NCBI RefSeq assembly: GCF_015223055.1
Contig: NZ_JADFBX010000002.1
Location: 186,001-250,000, forward strand
Source of the DNA: Pedobacter sp. MC2016-24
GTDB taxonomy: Bacteria > Bacteroidota > Bacteroidia > Sphingobacteriales > Sphingobacteriaceae
DNA: 64,000 nt
Direction of reading: 5' to 3'
The notes under the pieces are model-generated. The model did not search any database, was not told where the DNA came from, and worked only from the letters and a program-made list of their open reading frames with translations. Made by a program: the position numbers and the translations under genes. Every line of letters begins with the position of its first letter. Position 1 is the stretch's first letter. Shown here in pieces: positions 18,170-27,901 of this stretch.

Positions 18170-19642
18170 ATGTCAGGACATAACGAATCAATATTAAGAG
18201 AACCATTAATCACCGGTAAAGATATCACGTATGCAAAAATTACGAATGATATTTTAATGCCAGTAGAGAACAAGCCAAACAAGGCCTGGTGGATAGGATT
18301 TATACTCGCACTTTGCGGTGCTACACTTTGGGTGGTATCTGTAAGTTATACCTTCTGGTTCGGTATCGGAGCATGGGGTTTGAATAAAACAGTGGGCTGG
18401 GCCTGGGACATCACCGGTTTCGTGTGGTGGGTAGGTATCGGTCACGCAGGAACGCTGATCTCTGCGGTACTATTACTCTTCCGTCAGAACTGGCGGAACT
18501 CAATTAACAGGTCTGCAGAGGCGATGACAATCTTCGCCGTTATCTGTGCCGCAACGTATGTAGTATCTCACATGGGTAGACCATGGTTGGCTTACTGGGT
18601 ACTTCCACTACCAAATCAATTCGGGTCATTATGGGTTAACTTTAACTCACCGCTGGTTTGGGATATGTTTGCGATCTCCACTTACTTCTCGGTTTCATTG
18701 TTATTCTGGTATACAGGTTTATTGCCTGATATCGCGACTATCCGTGACCGTGCTACAGGTACCAGAAAGAAAGTATATTCAATTTTATCATTTGGATGGA
18801 CAGGGAATGTAAAAACCTGGCAACGTTTTGAGGCTGTGTCATTGATTTTGGCCGGTATCTCAACGCCACTGGTACTTTCTGTACACACGATTGTATCTAT
18901 GGACTTTGCAACCTCGGTAATTCCGGGATGGCACACGACCATTTTCCCGCCATACTTCGTAGCGGGTGCGATCTTCTCTGGATTTGCTATGGTGTTAACC
19001 TTGTTACTGGTTGCACGTAAAGTATTGGGTCTGGAAAACTACATCACCATGTTCCACATTGAATCGATGAATAAGATCATCATTTTAACTGGATCTATTG
19101 TGGGTGTGGCTTACTTGACAGAGTTTTTCATCGCCTGGTACTCAGGTTCTGAATATGAGCAATACGCATTTATCAACCGTTCAACCGGTCCGTACTGGTG
19201 GGCATACTGGATGATGATGACTTGCAACGTAATCTCTCCACAGTTGTTATGGTTCAAAAAAATCCGTACCAGCATTCCTGCGACCTGGATCTTATCTATC
19301 GTGGTAAACATCGGTATGTGGTTTGAGCGTTTCGTAATTATTGTAACTTCATTACACCGTGATTATATTCCTTCAAGTTGGGCGATGTTCTATCCAACCT
19401 GGGTTGACGTAGGTGTATTCGTTGGATCGATAGGAGTGTTCTTTACTTTATTCCTGTTGTTCTTAAGGGTGCTTCCGTCTATCGCGATTGCAGAGGTTAA
19501 ATTGTTGCTGAAGAGCGCGAGTGAGCAAGCGAAGCTGCAACAAATTAAAGAAGGTCATTTAGATAAAACTCACGTTGCAGAATACGTAGAGTCTTTAGAT
19601 AAATTTGATAGTGTTAAACAAGAAGATTACGCAAAAATATAA
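18170..19642 (+). CDS. actC: Alternative complex III subunit C, NrfD/PsrC-type quinol-oxidising membrane subunit
   Basis: A 490-aa integral membrane protein of the NrfD family with about ten hydrophobic helices (for example WWIGFILALCGATLWVVSVS, WVGIGHAGTLISAVLLL, WILSIVVNIGMWFERFVI). The HAGTLIS segment is typical of the quinol-site helix. With ActF it forms the membrane core where menaquinol is oxidised. It lies 23 bases after actB and 2 bases before actD, so expression is coupled. Confidence 0.94.
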   Translation: MSGHNESILREPLITGKDITYAKITNDILMPVENKPNKAWWIGFILALCGATLWVVSVSYTFWFGIGAWGLNKTVGWAWDITGFVWWVGIGHAGTLISAVLLLFRQNWRNSINRSAEAMTIFAVICAATYVVSHMGRPWLAYWVLPLPNQFGSLWVNFNSPLVWDMFAISTYFSVSLLFWYTGLLPDIATIRDRATGTRKKVYSILSFGWTGNVKTWQRFEAVSLILAGISTPLVLSVHTIVSMDFATSVIPGWHTTIFPPYFVAGAIFSGFAMVLTLLLVARKVLGLENYITMFHIESMNKIIILTGSIVGVAYLTEFFIAWYSGSEYEQYAFINRSTGPYWWAYWMMMTCNVISPQLLWFKKIRTSIPATWILSIVVNIGMWFERFVIIVTSLHRDYIPSSWAMFYPTWVDVGVFVGSIGVFFTLFLLFLRVLPSIAIAEVKLLLKSASEQAKLQQIKEGHLDKTHVAEYVESLDKFDSVKQEDYAKI

Positions 19643-19644
19643 CA

Positions 19645-20181
19645 ATGAATAATATCAAATATATTTTAGGCAGTTTTGGTGATCCTGATGAAATGATGCA
19701 TGGCATCGAGAAATTACAGGAAAACAACATTAAGATACATGATGTTTATACACCAATGCCTATTCACGGCATAGAGGCTAAATTAGGAGTTAAACGTTCA
19801 AGGTTAGACATTGCCGCTTTCTTCTTTGGCATAACCGGTACCTGTACCATGCTTTCGTTTGTATTTTACGCAGCAGTATTGGACTGGCCGGTTAATATCG
19901 GTGGTAAGCCACACTTCGCTTTACCGGATTTTATTCCGATTACGTTTGAGTTGACCATTTTGTTTTGTGCTTTTGGTTTAGTAGGTTCTTATTATGCATC
20001 TACACATTTATTCCCGGGCAGAGCGCCAAGAGTAATGGATCTAAGAGCAACAGACGACCGGTTTATCATTGCAGTTGATGCAAAACAAAATACCGAGCAC
20101 AATAAAATTGATGATTTATTAAAAGAAGCTGGTGCTTTGGAAGTAAAGCATAATGAAAGGAAGTATATTAGCTATGAATAA
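19645..20181 (+). CDS. actD: Alternative complex III subunit D (DUF3341)
   Basis: A 178-aa DUF3341 protein: a cytosolic N-terminal domain (YILGSFGDPDEMMHGIEKLQ, with IHDVYTPMPIHGIE), then two membrane helices (about 50-75 and 95-115) and a C-terminal domain ending in VKHNERKYISYE. ActD is an accessory membrane subunit of alternative complex III that contacts ActC and ActF. Its 3' end overlaps the start of actE by 8 bases. Confidence 0.94.
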   Translation: MNNIKYILGSFGDPDEMMHGIEKLQENNIKIHDVYTPMPIHGIEAKLGVKRSRLDIAAFFFGITGTCTMLSFVFYAAVLDWPVNIGGKPHFALPDFIPITFELTILFCAFGLVGSYYASTHLFPGRAPRVMDLRATDDRFIIAVDAKQNTEHNKIDDLLKEAGALEVKHNERKYISYE

Positions 20182-20779
20182 GAATAAAGTCGTTTTAGCC
20201 TCATTTTGTATTCTTGCAAGTGCTGTTATATTTTCAGCATGTAAGGATAAGAGAAGTACGGGCCTTGAATACGCAAGGAATATGTATGATCCGATTGCAT
20301 TGAATCCGGACCAACCAGTTTCTACTACCAACGATATGTTGAAAAGCTTTAAAGGTCAGACGGCGCAAACGCCACCGGCACATACTACTCCGGTAGGGTT
20401 TAACCGTTACGATGAGTATCCAAATACTAAAGAAGGATATGAAGCTGCAGGTGCTACGCTTGTTAATCCATTTCCTGTAAATGAGCAGAATCTGGCAGCA
20501 GGTAAGCATTACTTTACCGTATTCTGTTCTCCATGTCATGGAGAAAAAGGTGACGGACAAGGTCATTTGGTTAAAATCGAAAAAATCAGTGGAATTCCTT
20601 CCTATCATGGTGACGCTAACTCTTCCCGTGGTGGTTTAATGAAAGATTTAACAGCAGGGAAGATTTATCATACAATTTTGTATGGTTTAAATAATATGGG
20701 ATCGCATGCCTCTCAGCTCTCTCCAGACGAAAGATGGAAAGTAGTGATGTATGTTCAACAATTACAAAAAATACAATAG
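20174..20779 (+). CDS. actE: Alternative complex III subunit E, monoheme cytochrome c lipoprotein
   Basis: A lipoprotein (signal MNKNKVVLASF..., lipobox FSAC) with one class I cytochrome c domain: CSPCHGEKGDG gives the heme-c CxxCH, and a distal Met is likely in the MGSHASQ segment. It provides an electron exit from the complex on the periplasmic side. The ATG at 20174 overlaps actD by 8 bases; an in-frame ATG 21 bases earlier is possible but would extend a less natural signal peptide. Confidence 0.93.
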   Translation: MNKNKVVLASFCILASAVIFSACKDKRSTGLEYARNMYDPIALNPDQPVSTTNDMLKSFKGQTAQTPPAHTTPVGFNRYDEYPNTKEGYEAAGATLVNPFPVNEQNLAAGKHYFTVFCSPCHGEKGDGQGHLVKIEKISGIPSYHGDANSSRGGLMKDLTAGKIYHTILYGLNNMGSHASQLSPDERWKVVMYVQQLQKIQ

Positions 20780-20794
20780 AAAAGCACAATATAA

Positions 20795-22009
20795 ATGGGA
20801 ACTCACAATTATAATTTAACTGAGCAGTTTGAGTTTACAGGTAAAGCTAAAACTTTAAGTATAATCGCTATTGTAGTAGGTATAGCGGCTATAGGTTACG
20901 GTTTTTCTGCAGAGTCGCTTCATGAGCGTACTTTCGCCAACCTGTTGCTAATGGCTTATTACTTCGCATGTGTTTGCATGTCGGGCGCATTTTTTCTTGC
21001 TGTTCAGTTTGTAGCACAGGCAGGTTGGTCTGCCTCTATTTTACGTGTGCCTCAGGCAATGGCTAAGGCCTTACCGGTAGCTGTGATTATTTTGATCGTG
21101 GTTATGGGCTTGGGTTTATATACACATAACTTATATCATCACTGGCATGCTGACGGTTTAACTGATCCAAGCAGTCCAAACTATGATAAATTAATCGATG
21201 GGAAATCAGCATTCCTGAACGTACCGTTCTTTATGGGACGTCAGGTTATCTTTCTTGGAATCTATTCAATCTTCGCACTTTTATTGGCTAAGTTATCTAA
21301 CAATGAGGATTTAGAAGGTGGTTTGAATTCTTACAGAAAGAGCTTTAAATACTCTTGTATATTCCTGGTAATCTACGGTTTTACTACACCAATTTTCGCT
21401 TTTGATACGGTAATGTCATTAGAAGCACACTGGTTCTCTACCATGTTTGGCTGGTATAACTTCGCTGCCATGTGGGTAAGTAGTTTAGCAACAATTGCCA
21501 TCATCCTGATTTTATTGAAAAAAGCAGGTTATATGCAATGGGTTAACAAAAGTCACTTACATAACCTGGGACAGTTTATTTTCGGATTCTCTATTTTCTG
21601 GACTTATGTTTGGTTTGCTCAGTTCTTATTGATCTATTATGCAAACATGCCGGAAGAAACGGTTTACTTTTACAAAAGATTTGAGCATTATGAGTTCTGG
21701 TTCTATCTGAACCTGATCCTGAACTTCCTGGCTCCGGTATTGTTGTTGATGGACAGGGATAACAAGAGACAGGAGAATATCTTATTAACGGTGTCAATTA
21801 TTGTACTTTGTGGACACTGGGTTGATTATTACCAAATGATTATGCCTGGAACTGTTGAAGAACACCATGCTTTTGGATTTATTGAGGTTGGAATCGCGGT
21901 AGGTTTTGTAGGATTGTTTACCTTTACGGTTTTAAATGGTTTGAGTAAGAAACCTTTGATTGCCAAGAACCACCCGTTCTTACAGGAAAGTTTGAATCAT
22001 CACTTGTAA
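20795..22009 (+). CDS. actF: Alternative complex III subunit F, NrfD-like membrane subunit
   Basis: A 404-aa integral membrane protein with about ten helices, paralogous to ActC. Characteristic stretches are SGAFFLAVQFVAQAGW, HNLYHHWHADGL, and FDTVMSLEAHWFSTMFGWYNF. It completes the membrane core of alternative complex III. It begins 15 bases after actE and is followed 69 bases later by cytochrome oxidase subunit II in the same direction, consistent with a physical supercomplex of ACIII and aa3 oxidase known in Flavobacterium. Confidence 0.94.
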   Translation: MGTHNYNLTEQFEFTGKAKTLSIIAIVVGIAAIGYGFSAESLHERTFANLLLMAYYFACVCMSGAFFLAVQFVAQAGWSASILRVPQAMAKALPVAVIILIVVMGLGLYTHNLYHHWHADGLTDPSSPNYDKLIDGKSAFLNVPFFMGRQVIFLGIYSIFALLLAKLSNNEDLEGGLNSYRKSFKYSCIFLVIYGFTTPIFAFDTVMSLEAHWFSTMFGWYNFAAMWVSSLATIAIILILLKKAGYMQWVNKSHLHNLGQFIFGFSIFWTYVWFAQFLLIYYANMPEETVYFYKRFEHYEFWFYLNLILNFLAPVLLLMDRDNKRQENILLTVSIIVLCGHWVDYYQMIMPGTVEEHHAFGFIEVGIAVGFVGLFTFTVLNGLSKKPLIAKNHPFLQESLNHHL

Positions 22010-22078
22010 TAGGTGATCTGAATAGCATATAATAAAATAATAGTATAATAGAAGTACAGCGTTACTACTTTTAAGGAA

Positions 22079-23311
22079 ATGAGTTTAAGAAAATTTATAA
22101 GTAACAAAACAATAGCGGCACTAGCAGTGATTTTAACTGCCTTTGCAAACACCAGCGCATTTGCCCAGGAGGCAGGCGCTGCCGCTGCAACCGTAGTAAA
22201 ACCTGTGGATATGGGGCCGATTTACAAAACGGTTATTTTTTATGCCCTGGCTTTCCTGCTGGTTTGCTTATTTGTAGCAATCATTGGAAAAGCATTATCG
22301 GTGTATGAACTAACCCGTAAGGCTCAGGATAAACCAAAAGGATTAAACTGGAACACGATCAACGGAACATTATTTGCATTGTTCCTGGTTGTAGGTTTAT
22401 ATGGTGTATACTGGGAGTATACGGTTCATGGTAACATGATTTTACCGGAAGCAGCTTCAGAGCACGGTAAGAAGATCGACCAGATGTTTAACATCACTTT
22501 GATTTTGACGACTATTGTTTTCATTTCGACGCACATTCTTTTATTCGGTTTCTCTTACATCTATAAACATACTGGTAAAAGAAAAGCTTATTACTATCCA
22601 CACAACAATACGATTGAGCGTGTTTGGACAATCGTTCCTGCTTTGGTATTGACTGTACTGGTATTAATGGGTTTCTTAACCTGGAGATCTATCTTCTACA
22701 AAATTGAAGATCCGAACAACAAGCCAATTAGTATTGAAGTAACTTCTTCTCAATTTGCCTGGGCAATTCGTTATGCAGGTCCGGATGGTATCGTTGGGGT
22801 TAAAAACTTCAAACTGATCAATTCCCTGAACCAATTGGGAATGGACTTTAAGGATAAAAATAATCTGGATGATCAGTCGGCAGACGAAATGGTAATTCCA
22901 GTAAATAAACCAGTTCGTTTAATTCTGACCAGTAAAGACGTAATTCACAGTTTTTATATGCCGCATTTCAGGGTTCAGTTGAACACTGTTCCTGGTATGA
23001 CTTCTTATTTTGAATTTACACCAACCATTACAACTGAAGAAATGAAAGCTAAGACAAATGATCCTGCTTTCAAGTATTTGTTCTTGTGTAACAAGATCTG
23101 TGGTGATGGTCACTATAAAATGCAAAAAGAAGTTAAAGTTGTTTCTATGGCTGAATACGAAGCCTGGTTGAAGAAACAGCCAACTTATTTAACCGACGAC
23201 TTGAGAAAGGAATTTAACCTGCCAGTGGCAGCAGCTCCAGTGGCTAAGCCTGCTGATTCTGTAGCAAAAGATACTGCAGCGGTTAAAACAAATCAAATAG
23301 CTTTAAAATAA
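22079..23311 (+). CDS. ctaC: Cytochrome c oxidase subunit II
   Basis: A 410-aa subunit II that accepts electrons at the binuclear CuA site. After a signal peptide (cut near AFAQ) come four hydrophobic helices, two more than the canonical two, as in other Bacteroidota. The CuA motif is complete: HSFYMPHF provides a His and CNKICGDGHYKM provides Cys-Cys-His-Met. A Pro/Ala/Lys-rich tail of about 35 residues ends the protein. It follows actF by 69 bases and precedes ctaD by 21. Confidence 0.95.
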   Translation: MSLRKFISNKTIAALAVILTAFANTSAFAQEAGAAAATVVKPVDMGPIYKTVIFYALAFLLVCLFVAIIGKALSVYELTRKAQDKPKGLNWNTINGTLFALFLVVGLYGVYWEYTVHGNMILPEAASEHGKKIDQMFNITLILTTIVFISTHILLFGFSYIYKHTGKRKAYYYPHNNTIERVWTIVPALVLTVLVLMGFLTWRSIFYKIEDPNNKPISIEVTSSQFAWAIRYAGPDGIVGVKNFKLINSLNQLGMDFKDKNNLDDQSADEMVIPVNKPVRLILTSKDVIHSFYMPHFRVQLNTVPGMTSYFEFTPTITTEEMKAKTNDPAFKYLFLCNKICGDGHYKMQKEVKVVSMAEYEAWLKKQPTYLTDDLRKEFNLPVAAAPVAKPADSVAKDTAAVKTNQIALK

Positions 23312-23332
23312 TTAATACTGGAATAGCACATT

Positions 23333-25231
23333 ATGTCAACTATATCATTACACGATACACATAACCACGATAACCATGATGATCATGGGCATCACAAAGA
23401 GACGTTTTTAACGAAATACGTCTTTAGTCAGGATCACAAGATGATTGCTAAGCAGTTCCTGATCACAGGTATTATTATGGCTGTTATTGCCATGGGCTTA
23501 TCGATATTGTTCCGTTTACAACTGGCCTGGCCTGAAAAGAACTTCCCTATTCTGGAAACGTTTTTAGGAAAATGGGCTGAAGGTGGTCGTATCAAGCCTG
23601 ATTTTTATCTGGCATTGGTAACGATACATGGTACCATCATGGTATTCTTTGTATTGACTGCTGGTTTGAGTGGTACTTTTAGTAACTTATTAATCCCGCT
23701 TCAGATTGGTGCAAGGGATATGGCTTCGCCATTCCTGAACATGCTTTCTTACTGGTTCTTCTTTGCAGCCTGTGTGATCATGATGAGCTCTTTCTTCATA
23801 CAGACAGGACCGGCGAGTGCTGGATGGACGGTATATCCGCCATTATCTGCTTTGCCAACTGCGATTAGCGGATCTGGTTTGGGTATGACCTTGTGGTTGA
23901 TCAGTATGGTACTTTTCGTTGCTTCCTCTTTAATGGGTGGTATCAACTATGTGAGTACAATCCTGAACATGCGTACTAAAGGTATGGATATGTGGAAAAT
24001 GCCATTGACCATCTGGGCGTTCTTCCTGACTGCAGTTTTAGGTATTTTATCTTTCCCAGTATTGGTAGCAGGTGTGGTATTGTTGATTTTCGACAGAAGC
24101 TTCGGTACCAGTTTTTATCTTTCTGACATTGTATTGGGTACTCAGGTATTGCCAAATGAAGGTGGATCGCCAATTTTATGGCAACACTTATTCTGGTTCC
24201 TAGGTCACCCGGAGGTATATATTGTAATCATGCCAGCGATGGGTTTGTCTTCAGAGATCATGTCTGTGAATTCAAGAAAACCAATTTTCGGTTACCATGC
24301 GATGATTTACTCTTTGATCGGTATTACCATTCTATCTTTTATCGTATGGGGTCACCATATGTTCGTAACAGGTATGAACCCATTGTTGGGTGGTGTGTTC
24401 ATGATCACTACATTGATTATCGCGGTTCCTTCTGCGGTTAAGACTTTCAACTGGCTGGCCACTTTATGGAGAGGTAACATCCGTTTCACTCCGGCGATGT
24501 TGTTTGCGATCGGTATGGTATCTTTCTTCATCTCTGGTGGTTTAACTGGTATCTTCTTAGGTAATGCCTCTTTGGATATCAACTTACACGATACTTATTT
24601 CGTAATTGCCCACTTCCACCTGGTAATGGGATCAGCTGCGATCTTTGGTATGTTGGCAGGTGTTTACCACTACTTCCCTAAAATGTTCGGAAGGTTAATG
24701 GATTCTAAATTGGGTTACCTGCACTTCTGGATTACATTTATTTGTGCTTACCTGGTATTCTTCCCATTACACTTCTTAGGTTTGGATGGTGTACCTCGTC
24801 GTTACTATGCATTTACTGAATTTGAGTTCATGCACAAATGGGTTACGGTAAATATCCTGGTAACCTGGTCTGCTATCATTGCAGCATTGGCTCAGGTAGC
24901 TTTCTTGTTCAACTTCTTCTACTCTATATTCAAAGGTAAAGTGTCTTCTCAAAACCCTTGGGGTGCAAATACTTTGGAGTGGACTACACCGGTTGAGCGT
25001 ATCCATGGTAACTGGCCAGGAGAGATCCCAACAGTATACCGTTGGCCATATGATTATAGCAAGCCAGGTGCTGAAGAGGATTTCATTCCTCAGACTGTTC
25101 CTTTCTCTCAAACGATGACTTCTAACATGCCACATGATTTTGAGGGCAATAGTGAGTCTGAGCGTATCCAGAGAGAATGGGAAGCTAAAAATAAGAACGC
25201 TTCTTCTACAGATGCATCAAAATTAGACTAG
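23333..25231 (+). CDS. ctaD: Cytochrome c oxidase subunit I
   Basis: A 632-aa catalytic subunit of aa3-type oxidase, reducing O2 to water. The ligands are all visible: heme a His in TIHGTIMVFF, the CuB His and cross-linked Tyr in GHPEVYIVIMP, the His pair in WGHHMFVTGM, and the heme a/a3 His in HDTYFVIAHFHLVMG. A His/Asp-rich N-terminal tail (HDTHNHDNHDDHGHH) precedes the first helix. A long hairpin terminator follows at 25251-25300, before ctaA. Confidence 0.96.
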   Translation: MSTISLHDTHNHDNHDDHGHHKETFLTKYVFSQDHKMIAKQFLITGIIMAVIAMGLSILFRLQLAWPEKNFPILETFLGKWAEGGRIKPDFYLALVTIHGTIMVFFVLTAGLSGTFSNLLIPLQIGARDMASPFLNMLSYWFFFAACVIMMSSFFIQTGPASAGWTVYPPLSALPTAISGSGLGMTLWLISMVLFVASSLMGGINYVSTILNMRTKGMDMWKMPLTIWAFFLTAVLGILSFPVLVAGVVLLIFDRSFGTSFYLSDIVLGTQVLPNEGGSPILWQHLFWFLGHPEVYIVIMPAMGLSSEIMSVNSRKPIFGYHAMIYSLIGITILSFIVWGHHMFVTGMNPLLGGVFMITTLIIAVPSAVKTFNWLATLWRGNIRFTPAMLFAIGMVSFFISGGLTGIFLGNASLDINLHDTYFVIAHFHLVMGSAAIFGMLAGVYHYFPKMFGRLMDSKLGYLHFWITFICAYLVFFPLHFLGLDGVPRRYYAFTEFEFMHKWVTVNILVTWSAIIAALAQVAFLFNFFYSIFKGKVSSQNPWGANTLEWTTPVERIHGNWPGEIPTVYRWPYDYSKPGAEEDFIPQTVPFSQTMTSNMPHDFEGNSESERIQREWEAKNKNASSTDASKLD

Positions 25232-25250
25232 TTTATAGTTCCTAATACAT

Positions 25251-25302
25251 AATGGGGTATCTGCAGTAGGTAAATACTTACAACAGATACCTCATTTTTT
25301 TT
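25251..25302 (+). terminator. Strong hairpin terminator between ctaD and ctaA
   Basis: AATGGGGTATCTG (25251-25263) pairs with CAGATACCTCATT (25284-25296) with one G-U pair; the loop folds further (GTAGGTA 25266-25272 with TACTTAC 25275-25281). A run of T follows (25295-25302). This is a textbook intrinsic terminator placed in the middle of the respiratory cluster. Confidence 0.85.
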
Positions 25303-25318
25303 AACTCTAATACACACC

Positions 25319-26377
25319 ATGGTTGCTAAATCTGAAAAGAGATTTATCCGGTTAAACCTCATCACAATAGTTGTAACCTTACTGCTGATTCTGGCAGGAG
25401 GGATCGTACGAAGTACGGGGTCGGGCATGGGGTGTCCGGATTGGCCAAAGTGTTTTGACCAGTATGTACCACCTACATCGGCATCGCAGCTTCCTGCCAA
25501 TTACGATACAAAATATGTAGCTGAGCGCGTGGCGAAGAATGAACGTTTTGCCAAAACCCTGGAACGGATGGGTAAAGCGCATCTTGCGGACAGCATCAGA
25601 CACGATCAATCGATTTTACAGCATGAGCCTTTTAATGCAGCCAAAACCTGGACAGAGTATCTGAACCGGTTGATGGGGGCCCTGACAGGATTTTTATTGC
25701 TGGGCCTGGTCATTTATTCTTTTGCTTACCGTAAAAGTGCTAAGCGGATTATACTACTCAGTATTTTTAACGTTCTGCTGGTGGGTTTTCAGGCCTGGCT
25801 TGGATCGATCGTAGTCTCTACTAATTTATTGGCCTGGGTGGTTACTGTACATATGCTGCTGGCCCTGGTCATTTTGGCCATATTGGTTTATACCTATAAT
25901 TATGCCAGGCAGTTGGGGCAGCAAACCACTGTGATCATGTCTAACATCATTTGGTTGAAACTACTGATTTTTGTTTCTATTGTACTGACTGTAATTCAGA
26001 TTGTACTGGGGACTGAGGTTCGGGAGGCGATTGATCAGATTTCGAAAAGCTTGCTTTACAATGGCCGTTCAACCTGGGTGAGTAAAGTCGGCGATATGTT
26101 CTCTTACCACAGGGACATGGCCATGTTCGTGTTGATTTCAAACGTAGTCATCTACAAAATCGTAAAAGATAGGTTCAATGGTAAGGCCGCAGCTTTAATG
26201 GTTGGTAATTCAATTGCCATAGTTCTGATTATTCAGATCGTAACTGGCTTATTATTATCTAACTTTGCGCTGCCTCCTTATGCACAGGCAGCACACATCC
26301 TGTTTTCTACGGTATTATTTACTTTACAGTATTACCTATATCTTTTGGTTTACAGGACTGACACATACAATAAGTAG
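25319..26377 (+). CDS. ctaA: Heme A synthase (COX15/CtaA)
   Basis: Oxidises heme O to heme A for the aa3 oxidase; eight-helix membrane protein. Motifs seen are GGIVRSTGSGMGCPDWPKC (in part), which holds the loop Cys and conserved residues, ETRLTGS-like GTEVREAID, LNRLMGALTG (His is replaced in that helix by context of EYLNRLMG), and AQAAHILFSTVLF with a heme-binding His. Length of 352 aa is normal. It starts 17 bases after the terminator and probably depends on read-through or on an unrecognised promoter. Confidence 0.93.
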   Translation: MVAKSEKRFIRLNLITIVVTLLLILAGGIVRSTGSGMGCPDWPKCFDQYVPPTSASQLPANYDTKYVAERVAKNERFAKTLERMGKAHLADSIRHDQSILQHEPFNAAKTWTEYLNRLMGALTGFLLLGLVIYSFAYRKSAKRIILLSIFNVLLVGFQAWLGSIVVSTNLLAWVVTVHMLLALVILAILVYTYNYARQLGQQTTVIMSNIIWLKLLIFVSIVLTVIQIVLGTEVREAIDQISKSLLYNGRSTWVSKVGDMFSYHRDMAMFVLISNVVIYKIVKDRFNGKAAALMVGNSIAIVLIIQIVTGLLLSNFALPPYAQAAHILFSTVLFTLQYYLYLLVYRTDTYNK

Positions 26378-26394
26378 TATTAATTATATATAAA

Positions 26395-27270
26395 TTGAAA
26401 CAATTTTTAGCAGATTTCTCCAAGCTCATTAAGTTCAGATTAACCTTTCTGGTCGTATTTTCGGCTTCGGTTACTTTTTTAATTGGCTGTCAGGTTCCAA
26501 TTGACGGAGTGATCCCAGGTATCAACTGGACAAACTGGTTGATTCTGATTGCTGGTGGATTTTTAGTAACCTCTGCTGCCAATTGTTTTAACGAGGTGAT
26601 TGAAGTAGATCTGGATAAATTGATGACCAGGACTAAAGACCGTCCGATGCCGGCAGGGCATATGACTACGGGACAAGGTTTGGTATCCGGATTGGTCATG
26701 GGTTTATTGGGGACCTGGTTATTGGGGAAACTGAATATTGAAACCGGATTGTTATCGGTATTCTCTATTTTTTTATACGCCTTTGCTTATACTCCTTTAA
26801 AACGTAAATCTCCGATTGCTGTATTTGTTGGCGCAATTCCAGGTGCATTGCCACCACTAATTGGTTATGTGGCTGCTCATGGAAAGATTGACAAGATTGC
26901 GGTGATTTTATTTTTGATTCAGTTTGTATGGCAGTTCCCACATTTTTGGGCAATTGCCTGGGTACTGGATGATGACTATAAGAAAGCAGATTTTAGGTTG
27001 TTACCGACCACCAAAAGGGATAAGACAAGTGCTTTCATTACTTTTTTAAGTACATTGATTTTGATCCCGGTTAGTTTATTGCCAACGTTTTATGGCTTTG
27101 GGGGGTATTATATAGGGGGTGTTTCATTGATTGCAGGTTTGGTTTTTGCCTGGCTTGGATTTAAGCTTTGGAAGACCCTGGATCTCGCCAGTGCCAGGAA
27201 AGTGATGTTTTGCTCTTTCTTTTATCTGCCCCTGGTGCAGTTGGTTTTGTTGTTTGATTTTTTAGGATAA
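26395..27270 (+). CDS. ctaB: Protoheme IX farnesyltransferase (heme O synthase)
   Basis: Adds a farnesyl group to heme B to give heme O, the substrate of CtaA. UbiA-family membrane prenyltransferase, 291 aa, with the prenyl-diphosphate motif NCFNEVIEVDLDKLMTRTKDRP (N/D-x3-D form) and the second motif region DDDYKKADF. The start is a TTG at 26395: no ATG lies in frame upstream before a stop, and LKQFLADFSKLIKFRLT is the expected N-terminus. It follows ctaA by 17 bases. Confidence 0.95.
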   Translation: MKQFLADFSKLIKFRLTFLVVFSASVTFLIGCQVPIDGVIPGINWTNWLILIAGGFLVTSAANCFNEVIEVDLDKLMTRTKDRPMPAGHMTTGQGLVSGLVMGLLGTWLLGKLNIETGLLSVFSIFLYAFAYTPLKRKSPIAVFVGAIPGALPPLIGYVAAHGKIDKIAVILFLIQFVWQFPHFWAIAWVLDDDYKKADFRLLPTTKRDKTSAFITFLSTLILIPVSLLPTFYGFGGYYIGGVSLIAGLVFAWLGFKLWKTLDLASARKVMFCSFFYLPLVQLVLLFDFLG

Positions 27271-27280
27271 TAATTTAAAT

Positions 27281-27871
27281 ATGGTACATACATTAAAAGA
27301 ACAGGATTTAAGTGCAGGTACGGGCTTTGATGGTAAGCCTAAAAAGTTCCTGATCTGGCTGTTTATCGTTTCATCAACCATTATGTTTGGTGGCTGGACT
27401 AGTTATTACATCGTGTTTGCGGCATCGAAAGGTAAGGGACATGGTTTAGTGCTGCCGGATGTTTTTATTTACAGTACAGTTGTGCTGTTGCTGAGTAGTC
27501 TATTCTTATTCCTCGCTTCAAAAGCTTTGAAAAAGGATAACATCAGTGCGCAAAAGTTATTCTTATGGATTACCCTGGTATTGGGTCTGGCTTTTGGTTA
27601 TCTGCAATTTGATGCCTGGTCGGCTTTATTCCATACAGGTGCCGTTTTGGTGAATAACAATGCGGCCATTTCGATGATTTACATCGTTTCAGGTTTCCAC
27701 TTACTGCATATTTTTGCAGGCCTTTGTTTCATTCTTAGCAACCTTTTTGGTGCCTATACCGGCTTATCTTTAGAAAAGCGCAAATTCCGGATGGAAATTG
27801 CTTCGATATTTTGGCATTTTATAGATATATTATGGATATATCTGTATGTTTTTTTACTTTTGAACAGTTAG
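27281..27871 (+). CDS. Cytochrome c oxidase subunit III (first copy)
   Basis: A 196-aa heme-copper oxidase subunit III with five predicted helices. It starts with a cytosolic stretch and helix KFLIWLFIVSSTIMFGGW, has the SGFHLLHIFAGL segment of subunit III, and ends in IASIFWHFIDILWIYLYVFLLL, the family's C-terminal WHFxDxxW motif. It lies 10 bases after ctaB. A second subunit III follows directly, a pair usual in Bacteroidota. Confidence 0.92.
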   Translation: MVHTLKEQDLSAGTGFDGKPKKFLIWLFIVSSTIMFGGWTSYYIVFAASKGKGHGLVLPDVFIYSTVVLLLSSLFLFLASKALKKDNISAQKLFLWITLVLGLAFGYLQFDAWSALFHTGAVLVNNNAAISMIYIVSGFHLLHIFAGLCFILSNLFGAYTGLSLEKRKFRMEIASIFWHFIDILWIYLYVFLLLNS

Positions 27872-27901
27872 ACTTTTTAACAAACTATTACAATTTATAA
27901 A

